Of a stretch of 35,492 nucleotides of DNA, positions 29,681-35,492 are shown one piece after another (positions within the stretch are counted from its first letter, which is position 1; every line of letters begins with the position of its first letter). Source of the stretch: Actinomycetes bacterium (GTDB taxonomy: Bacteria; Actinomycetota; Acidimicrobiia; Acidimicrobiales; Bog-793). The stretch spans positions 1 through 35,492 of the forward strand of contig JAKBAA010000034.1 of NCBI GenBank assembly GCA_021809425.1, written 5' to 3'. Made by a program: the position numbers and the translations under genes. The notes below the pieces were generated by a model. It was not told where the DNA came from and made no database searches. It was given only the letters and a program-made list of their open reading frames with translations.

Positions 29681-31005
29681 TCGAGCGGTACCAGCTGCCG
29701 GAGATGGCAGGGCTGTTCACCGACGAGGCGAAGCTCGGGCTGTGGCTCGAGGTGGAGCTGCTGGCGCTGGAGGGCTGGTCGTCGCTCGGGGTGGTGCCGG
29801 CGGAGGCGGCGGCGGCGTGCCGCGCCCGGGCCCCCCGCGCCGACCGGGCGCTGGTCGACCAGGTGGCGGCGCGCGAGGCGGTGACCGACCACGACGTGGC
29901 GGCCTTCGTCGACGTCGTCCAGGGGGCCATCGGGCCGCCGGCGGGCTCGTGGGTGCACCACGGGCTGACGTCGTCGGACGTGGTGGACACGGCCCTGTGC
30001 GCCACGCTCGACCGGGCGGCGGCGCTGCTGGTCGAGGCGTCCTCGGGGCTGGTGGGGGCGCTCAGGGAGAAGGCGCTGGCCCACGTGGCGACGGCGTGCC
30101 TGGGGCGGACCCACGGCATGCACGCCGAGCCGACGACGTTCGGGGCGAAGCTGGCGCTGTACTGCCTGCAGGCCGACCGGGACCGTCGCCGGCTGGAGCG
30201 GGCACGCGAGGCGGTGGCCGTCGGCAAGCTGTCGGGGGCGGTGGGGACGTACTCGAACATCGACCCGGCGGTCGAGGCGCACGTGTGCGGGGCGCTCGGG
30301 CTCCGGCCGGTGCCGGCCACCCAGGTGATCGCCCGGGACCGCCATGCGGAGTACCTGTACGCCATCGCCACGGCCGGGGCCACCCTGGAGACGATCGCGA
30401 CCGAGCTGCGCCACCTGCAGCGGAGCGAGGTGGCCGAGGTGGAGGAGGCGTTCGGCGCCGGCCAGAAGGGGTCGTCGGCGATGCCGCACAAGCGGAACCC
30501 GATCACGAGCGAGCGGCTGGTGGGCCTGGCGAGGGTGCTGCGGGGGTACGTGGTGCCCGGGCTCGAGGACGTGGCGCTGTGGCACGAGCGGGACATCTCC
30601 CACAGCTCGGTGGAGCGGGTGGTGCTGCCCGACGCCAGCCAGCTGGCGTACTACGCGCTGCGGCGCGGCGCCCGGCTGGTGGAGGGGCTGGTAGTGCGTG
30701 AGGAGCGGATGCGGGAGAACCTGCTCGAGGGGTCGCTCGGGCTGGTGTTCTCCCAGCCGGTCCTGCTGGCGCTCGTCGAGTCGGGGCTGACCCGGGACGC
30801 CGCCTACCGGATCGTGCAGCGGGACGCCCGGCGGGCCTTCGACGAGCGGGCGCCGTTCCGGTCGGTGCTCGAGAAGGACGGCGAGCTGGTGGCTGCGCTC
30901 GGCGGCGACCGGGTGGGGCCGCTCCTCGAGGGGGCGTTCGACCTGGGGCGGTCGCTGCGGCACGTGCACCGGATCATCGACGCGCTGGAGGAGGTCGGGA
31001 AGTGA
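29677..31005 (+). CDS. purB: Adenylosuccinate lyase PurB
   Basis: A 442-residue fumarase-superfamily lyase that acts twice in purine synthesis: SAICAR to AICAR, and adenylosuccinate to AMP. Conserved regions are HHGLTSSDVVDTAL, GRTHGMHAEPTTFG with a catalytic His, and the signature GSSAMPHKRNPITSE whose flexible loop carries the catalytic Ser. WHERDISHSSVERVVLPD follows. GTG 29677 overlaps the purD stop (GTGA), and the stop overlaps the purC start in the same way. Confidence 0.97.
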   Translation: MIERYQLPEMAGLFTDEAKLGLWLEVELLALEGWSSLGVVPAEAAAACRARAPRADRALVDQVAAREAVTDHDVAAFVDVVQGAIGPPAGSWVHHGLTSSDVVDTALCATLDRAAALLVEASSGLVGALREKALAHVATACLGRTHGMHAEPTTFGAKLALYCLQADRDRRRLERAREAVAVGKLSGAVGTYSNIDPAVEAHVCGALGLRPVPATQVIARDRHAEYLYAIATAGATLETIATELRHLQRSEVAEVEEAFGAGQKGSSAMPHKRNPITSERLVGLARVLRGYVVPGLEDVALWHERDISHSSVERVVLPDASQLAYYALRRGARLVEGLVVREERMRENLLEGSLGLVFSQPVLLALVESGLTRDAAYRIVQRDARRAFDERAPFRSVLEKDGELVAALGGDRVGPLLEGAFDLGRSLRHVHRIIDALEEVGK

Positions 31006-31889
31006 CCATGGAGCGGCTCTACTCGGGGAAGGTGCGGGACGTGTACGACGCCGGCGACGGACTGCTGCTGATGGTGGCGTCCGACCGGATCTCGGCGTTC
31101 GACCGGGTGTTCGAGCAGCCGGTGCCGGACAAGGGCCGGGTGCTCACGGCGATGACGGCGTTCTGGTCCGCCGAGCTGGCCGAGATCGCCCCGACGCACC
31201 TCGTGACGGTCGACCCGGCGTCGTTCCCGAGCGAGGCGGCGGGGCTGGCCGACCTGGAGGGGCGGGCCATGCTGGTGCGCCGGGCCGAGATGCTGCCCAT
31301 CGAGTGCATCGTGCGCGGCTACCTCACCGGGTCGGCCTGGAAGGAGTACCAGCGGGGCGGGACGATGCACGGCACCCGGCTGCCCGAGGGGCTGCTCGAG
31401 TCGTCCGAGCTGCCCGAGCCGGTGTTCACGCCGTCGACGAAGGCGACGGAGGGCCACGACGAGAACATCTCGTTCGAGCAGGCCGTCGAGCTGGTGGGGC
31501 CGGCGACGGCGAGCGCGGCGCGGGAGATCTCGGTGGCCGCCTACCGCCGTGGCGCCGAGCTGGCCCGCCAGCGGGGCATCGTCATCGCCGACACGAAGTT
31601 CGAGCTCGGCCTCGTCGACGGCGAGCTGACGATCTGCGACGAGATCCTGACGCCGGACTCGTCGCGGTTCTGGCCGGCGGACGCCTGGAAGCCGGGGGTG
31701 ACGCCGCCGTCGTTCGACAAGCAGCCGGTGCGCGACTGGGCCGAGTCGACCGGGTGGGACAAGGAGTCGACGCCGCCCCCGCTGCCCGAGGAGGTCGTGG
31801 CCGCCACCCGGGCGCGCTACGTGGCCGCCTACGAGCAGCTGTCGGGTCGCTCGTTCGCCGACTGGTGGGGCGTGGGGAGCGGGCGGTGA
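31002..31889 (+). CDS. purC: SAICAR synthetase PurC
   Basis: A 295-residue enzyme joining CAIR and aspartate with ATP. Motifs are YSGKVRDVYDAGDGLLLMVASDRISAFD at the N-terminus, PIECIVRGYLTGSAWKEY, FTPSTKATEGHDENISF, and IVIADTKFELGLVDGELTICDEILTPDSSRFWP. The length fits the longer actinobacterial/fungal type of PurC. GTG 31002 overlaps the purB stop; an in-frame ATG two codons later (31008) is the alternative. The stop overlaps the purS start by 4 bases. Confidence 0.97.
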   Translation: MTMERLYSGKVRDVYDAGDGLLLMVASDRISAFDRVFEQPVPDKGRVLTAMTAFWSAELAEIAPTHLVTVDPASFPSEAAGLADLEGRAMLVRRAEMLPIECIVRGYLTGSAWKEYQRGGTMHGTRLPEGLLESSELPEPVFTPSTKATEGHDENISFEQAVELVGPATASAAREISVAAYRRGAELARQRGIVIADTKFELGLVDGELTICDEILTPDSSRFWPADAWKPGVTPPSFDKQPVRDWAESTGWDKESTPPPLPEEVVAATRARYVAAYEQLSGRSFADWWGVGSGR

Positions 31890-32179
31890 TCTTCGCCGTG
31901 GCCGTCGAGGTGAGCGGCCTCGAGGGCATCGCCGACCCGGCCGGCCGGACGATCGAGCGGGCGCTGCCGGCGCTCGGCTTCGCCGGGGTGCGTGACGTGC
32001 GGGTGGGCAAGCTGCTCCGGTTCGAGCTGGAGGCCGCCGACGAGGCGGCGGCGCGGGCGGAGGTGGCGGCGATGTGCGAGCGGCTGCTCGCCAACCCGGT
32101 GATCGAGCGCACCGAGGTCCACCTGTCGCCGGCCGGCAGCGGGGCGCCGGCCGGGCCGGCCAGCGGGGCGGGGTCGTGA
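31886..32179 (+). CDS. purS: FGAM synthase subunit PurS
   Basis: A 97-residue small subunit that tethers PurQ to PurL so that ammonia can be channelled. The pattern FAVAVEVSGLEGIADPAGRTIERALPALGF, VRVGKLLRFELEA and CERLLANPVIERTEV matches the family (pathway known, length slightly long by a Gly/Ala/Ser tail). GTG 31886 overlaps the purC stop, and the stop overlaps the purQ start. Confidence 0.95.
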   Translation: MIFAVAVEVSGLEGIADPAGRTIERALPALGFAGVRDVRVGKLLRFELEAADEAAARAEVAAMCERLLANPVIERTEVHLSPAGSGAPAGPASGAGS

Positions 32180-32943
32180 GCACGCCGGGTGCAGCGGTGG
32201 ACGGCGGGGTCGCCGGTGACGAGGGGCCGGCCGGCGGGCCGGTGATCGGGGTGCTGGTGTTCCCCGGGTCGAACTGCGAGCACGACGTGGCGCTCGCCGT
32301 GTCCCGGCTGGGGGGCCGGGCACGGCTCGTGTGGCACGAGGAGGCCGAGCTGTCGGGGCTGGGCGGGGTGGTGGTGCCGGGAGGGTTCGCCCACGGCGAC
32401 TACCTGCGTCCGGGGGCCATCGCCCGGTTCTCGCCGGTGATGGAGGCGCTGGCCGCCTTCGCCGGCCAGGGGGGACCGGTGCTGGGCATCTGCAACGGGT
32501 TCCAGGTGCTCACCGAGGCCGGCCTGCTGCCGGGGGCGCTCCGTCCGAACGAGGGGCTGCGGTTCCTGTGCATGACGGTCGAGTGCGAGGTGGCGTCGAC
32601 CGGGTCGGTGCTGACCGGGGCGGCGGTTGCCGGCCAGCGGCTGGCGCTGCCGATCAACCACTACGAGGGCAACTTCACGTGCCGGCCGGGCGAGCTCGAG
32701 GAGCTGGAGGCGGCCGGGCAGGTGGTGCTGCGCTACCGGGTCAACCCGAACGGGTCGACGGGGGCGGTCGCCGGGGTGGCGAGCGCCGGGGGAAACGTGG
32801 TCGGGCTGATGCCACACCCGGAGCGGGCGAGCGACCCGCTGCTGGGCTCGGAGGACGGGAACGTGCTGCTGTCCGGCTTCCTCGAGTCGGCCGGCGCCTT
32901 CGCCCGGCAGGCGGCGCCGGCGGCGTCGTCGCCCGGGCGATGA
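32176..32943 (+). CDS. purQ: FGAM synthase glutaminase subunit PurQ
   Basis: A 255-residue class I glutamine amidotransferase supplying ammonia to PurL. The nucleophile Cys106 lies in [10 protein letters not shown], and the His-Glu pair in [22 protein letters not shown] and [20 protein letters not shown] are typical of PurQ. GTG 32176 overlaps the purS stop and gives a ~20-residue Gly/Ala-rich extension before the first strand. GTG 32242 would remove it, but the overlap favours 32176. The stop overlaps the purL ATG. Confidence 0.96.
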   Translation: MSTPGAAVDGGVAGDEGPAGGPVIGVLVFPGSNCEHDVALAVSRLGGRARLVWHEEAELSGLGGVVVPGGFAHGDYLRPGAIARFSPVMEALAAFAGQGGPVLGICNGFQVLTEAGLLPGALRPNEGLRFLCMTVECEVASTGSVLTGAAVAGQRLALPINHYEGNFTCRPGELEELEAAGQVVLRYRVNPNGSTGAVAGVASAGGNVVGLMPHPERASDPLLGSEDGNVLLSGFLESAGAFARQAAPAASSPGR

Positions 32944-35213
32944 CGGTCGAGGGCACCCCGGGGGCCGGACCGAGCTGGCCGGAGGGGCTGCACCGGGCGC
33001 TCGGTCTGACCGACGACGAGCTGGCGCGCATCGAGGAGATCCTGGGGCGCCGCCCGAGCGAGCTGGAGCTCGCCATGTACTCGGTGATGTGGAGCGAGCA
33101 CTGCTCGTACAAGTCGTCGCGAGTCCACCTCGGTCGGCTGCCGACCGAGGGGCCGCAGGTGCTGGTGGGGCCGGGGGAGAACGCCGGCGTGCTGGACGTG
33201 GGCGACGGGTTGGCGGTGGCGGTGCGCATCGAGAGCCACAACCACCCGTCGGCCATCGAGCCGTACCAGGGGGCGGCGACGGGGGTCGGGGGGATCCTGC
33301 GTGACGTGTTCACGATGGGGGCACGGCCGATCGCGCTGATGGACGCCCTGTTCTTCGGGCCGCTCGAGGACGCCCACACGCGCTACCTGGTGGACGGGGT
33401 GGTGCGGGGGGTGGCCGGGTACGGCAACGCCGTCGGGGTGCCGACGGTGGGCGGCCAGCTGCAGTTCGACCCGACCTACCTGGGCAACCCGCTGGTCAAC
33501 GTGTTCTGCCTCGGCGTGCTCCGCCAGGAGCACCTCGCCCTGTCGGCGGCGTCGGGGGTGGGCAACCTGGCCGTGCTGCTCGGGTCGCGCACCGGCCGGG
33601 ACGGGATCGGCGGGGTGAGCGTGCTGGCGTCCGCCGAGCTGTCCGGCCCGGGGGGCGGCGGCGAGAAGCGGCCGAGCGTGCAGGTGGGCGACCCGTTCGA
33701 GGAGAAACGGCTGATCGAGGCCTGCCTGTCGCTGCTCGGCGACGGGCTGGTGGTCGGCATCCAGGACCTCGGCGGGGCGGGGCTGGCGTGCGCCACGAGC
33801 GAGACGGCGGCCGGGGGCGGTCTCGGGATGGACGTCGACGCGGCGGCGGTGCCGCGCCGGGAGCCGGGGATGTCGCCGGTCGAGCTGATGACGAGCGAGA
33901 GCCAGGAGCGGATGCTGGCCATCGTCCGGCCGGAGGACCTGGGGACGGTGCAGGAGCGGTGCCGCCACTTCGAGGTGGAGGCGACGGTGATCGGGACGGT
34001 CGCCGAGCGGGACGCCGACGGGGTCGGGCGGCTGCGGATCCGGGAGGCGGGCGGGCCGGTGCTGGCCGAGGTGCCGGCGGCCAGCTTGTCGCACGACGCC
34101 CCCCGCTACCGGCGCCCGCTGGCCCCGCCGGCCGACCTGGCGGCGCGCCAGGCCGACGGGCCGGAGCGCCTGGCCCCGCCGGCCGACCTCGGCGCGACGT
34201 TGGCCGGGCTGCTGGTCGACCCGGGGTTCGCCTACCGCCAGTACGACCACCAGCTGTTCCTCAACACCGTCGTCGGCCCGGGTGCCGGGGACGCCACGGT
34301 GCTCAAGCTGGCGGCGCCGGGCATCCCGTGGCGCGGCAAGGGGCTGGCGCTGAGCGCCGACGCCAACCCGGGCTGGTGCCTGGTGGACCCGCGACGGGGC
34401 ACGGCGGCGACGGTGGCCGAGTGCGCCGTCAACGTGGCCTGTGCCGGGGCGCGCCCGCTCGGTCTCGTCAACTGCTGCAACTTCGGCAATCCGGAGCACC
34501 CGGAGGTGATGTGGCAGCTGAGCGAGGCCATCGACGGCATGGCCGAGGCGTGCCGGGCCCTCGCCGTGCCGGTGGTGGGCGGGAACGTCTCGCTGTACAA
34601 CGCGCCGGGAGGGGTCGACATCGACCCGACGCCGGTGGTGGCCGTCGTCGGGCTGCTCGACCGGCTGGCCGCCGCCCCCCCGGTGGTGGCCCAGCGCGAC
34701 GGTGACGCGCTGGTGCTGCTCGGGGAGCACGACCGCAACCTGGCCGGGTCGCGCTGGGCGCGCCAGCAGGGCTGTACCGGCGGCGAGCTGGCCGAGGTCG
34801 ACTACGGGGCGCTCGGGCGGCTGTGCGACCTCGTGGCCGGGCTCGTCGCCGCGGAGGCGGCGGTGGCGGGCGGCGCCGGGGTGGTCCACGGGGTCCACGA
34901 CGTGAGCGACGGGGGGCTGCTCGTCACGCTGGCCGAGCTGGCGCTCGGCGGGGGCGTCGGCGCCGTCGTCGACGGGCCGGTCGACCATGCCGCCCTGCTG
35001 TCGGAGCTGCCCGGCCGGGTGGTCGTGGCGACCCCCGAGCCCCAGGCCGTGCTGGACCGGGCGGCGGCAGCCGGCGTGCCGGCGGCGGTGCTCGGACGGG
35101 CGGGCGGCGACCGGCTGGTGGTGGGCGACCGGTGCGACGTCGACCTGGCGACGCTGCGCCGGGCGGCCGGCCGGGCGGCGCAGGCCGTCGAGGCGCCCAC
35201 CACCCACCGTTAG
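32940..35213 (+). CDS. purL: FGAM synthase large subunit PurL (short type)
   Basis: A 757-residue AIRS/SelD/HypE-fold enzyme converting FGAR to FGAM with ATP and the ammonia delivered by PurQ. The short length and lack of a fused glutaminase identify the small PurL that partners PurS and PurQ. Landmarks are [34 protein letters not shown] (ATP/Mg site), [27 protein letters not shown], and the second-half GNVSLYNAP and [12 protein letters not shown] 32940 overlaps the purQ stop. It is the last gene of the run; purF is not in the window. Confidence 0.97.
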   Translation: MTVEGTPGAGPSWPEGLHRALGLTDDELARIEEILGRRPSELELAMYSVMWSEHCSYKSSRVHLGRLPTEGPQVLVGPGENAGVLDVGDGLAVAVRIESHNHPSAIEPYQGAATGVGGILRDVFTMGARPIALMDALFFGPLEDAHTRYLVDGVVRGVAGYGNAVGVPTVGGQLQFDPTYLGNPLVNVFCLGVLRQEHLALSAASGVGNLAVLLGSRTGRDGIGGVSVLASAELSGPGGGGEKRPSVQVGDPFEEKRLIEACLSLLGDGLVVGIQDLGGAGLACATSETAAGGGLGMDVDAAAVPRREPGMSPVELMTSESQERMLAIVRPEDLGTVQERCRHFEVEATVIGTVAERDADGVGRLRIREAGGPVLAEVPAASLSHDAPRYRRPLAPPADLAARQADGPERLAPPADLGATLAGLLVDPGFAYRQYDHQLFLNTVVGPGAGDATVLKLAAPGIPWRGKGLALSADANPGWCLVDPRRGTAATVAECAVNVACAGARPLGLVNCCNFGNPEHPEVMWQLSEAIDGMAEACRALAVPVVGGNVSLYNAPGGVDIDPTPVVAVVGLLDRLAAAPPVVAQRDGDALVLLGEHDRNLAGSRWARQQGCTGGELAEVDYGALGRLCDLVAGLVAAEAAVAGGAGVVHGVHDVSDGGLLVTLAELALGGGVGAVVDGPVDHAALLSELPGRVVVATPEPQAVLDRAAAAGVPAAVLGRAGGDRLVVGDRCDVDLATLRRAAGRAAQAVEAPTTHR

Positions 35214-35237
35214 CGGGCCGGCACCGGACGCACGGGC

Positions 35238-35253
35238 GTCCACAGCTGTGGAC
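35238..35253. repeat. 16-bp perfect palindrome after purL
   Basis: GTCCACAGCTGTGGAC reads the same on both strands and lies 24 bases after the purL stop. Having no loop, it is more like an operator than a terminator. Its core CACAGCTGTG resembles that of the palindrome at 2426-2445. Confidence 0.5.
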
Positions 35254-35287
35254 GACGCTGGGGAGAGATCACACTGATGTGGTTCGG

Positions 35288-35389
35288 CGGCGGGGCCGGG
35301 AGGCCGGCGGGGCCGGCCGGTCGGCGGGGCCGGGAGGCCGGCGGGGCCGGCCGGTCGGCGGGGCCGGGAGGCTGGCGGGGCCGGCCGGT
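35288..35389. repeat. Three tandem copies of a 34-bp GC-rich unit
   Basis: Units start at 35288, 35322 and 35356; the first two are nearly identical and the third has one clear substitution. The unit is itself built of GGCGGGGCCGG-type pieces. It lies in the convergent gap between purL and the minus-strand gene entering from the right. Confidence 0.8.
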
Positions 35390-35401
35390 CGGGCGGTCGC
35401 C

Positions 35402-35492
35402 TCAGTCCACGGGCGGCGGCCCGGCCGGTCGTGGCCCGGGCTCGTGGAGCAGGGCGTAGAGGCAGCGCTCGAGCAGGTCGCGCATCTGGTCG
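35402..35492 (-). CDS. C-terminal end of an unidentified protein
   Basis: Only the last 29 codons are inside the window, reading DQMRDLLERCLYALLHEPG, then a Pro-rich tail ending at TGA 35402-35404. The start lies beyond the right edge. The helical, charged pattern is followed by a disordered tail. Too short to name. It converges on purL. Confidence 0.45.
   Translation of the reverse strand, partial: DQMRDLLERCLYALLHEPGPRPAGPPPVD

Noticed and set aside
35277..35459. A 60-codon frame beginning MWFGGGAG with a purine-rich leader
   Set aside because: It simply translates the 34-bp tandem repeat and runs over the opposite-strand gene end; the Gly/Arg-rich product has no coding character.

Overview
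The window is chromosomal DNA of a very GC-rich actinomycete-type bacterium. The phylum call (Actinomycetota) rests on a dnaK-grpE-dnaJ operon followed by a MerR-type hspR gene, a PurS/PurQ/PurL three-protein FGAM synthase, an amt-glnK pair preceded by a GlnR-like operator, frequent GTG starts, and gene starts with no visible ribosome-binding site. Membership of Acidimicrobiia is my guess only.

Layout. Positions 1-3100 look like an accessory scar: short direct repeats resembling an insertion-sequence end (31-107), an orphan PD-(D/E)XK nuclease-like gene (197-1516), and then about 1.6 kb of decayed fragments. The fragments are an AbiEi-like regulator, an integrative-element regulatory protein, a small membrane protein, and the tail of a RecG-like ATP-binding helicase-related protein. 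Positions 3335-16225 hold a heme A synthase (ctaA) and a signalling and accessory block. That block has three cyclic-di-GMP proteins (a complete PAS-GGDEF-EAL enzyme, a membrane GGDEF-EAL protein with both active sites degraded, and a lone EAL protein), a beta-class DNA methyltransferase with an extra C-terminal domain, a beta-propeller/thioredoxin fusion, an MFS transporter and a NUDIX hydrolase. Positions 16342-18104 are the nitrogen pair glnK-amt (minus strand). Positions 18344-19945 are gpmA and a divergent ACT-domain gene. Positions 20192-26973 are the chaperone operon dnaK-grpE-dnaJ-hspR-clpB. Positions 27132-35213 are the purine operon purA-purD-purB-purC-purS-purQ-purL, whose last six genes are stitched together by 4-base overlaps or near contact. 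The window ends with a tandem repeat and the tail of a minus-strand gene.

The most striking item is the gene at 11639-13222. Its thioredoxin active site, normally W-C-G-P-C, reads W-(TGA)-G-P-C, with TGA exactly where the catalytic cysteine belongs. The frame stays open and thioredoxin-like for another 150 codons. This is best read as a selenoprotein: a cytosolic YVTN/NHL-type beta-propeller fused to a selenocysteine (U-x-x-C) redoxin. A hairpin lies 3' of the TGA at a distance suitable for a bacterial SECIS. A routine annotation would cut this gene in two at the TGA.

How the genes work together: DnaK/GrpE/DnaJ with ClpB form the disaggregation machine, with HspR as the likely repressor acting at the inverted repeat before dnaK. 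The pur operon converts phosphoribosylamine to SAICAR-pathway intermediates and makes adenylosuccinate. Amt with GlnK controls ammonium uptake.
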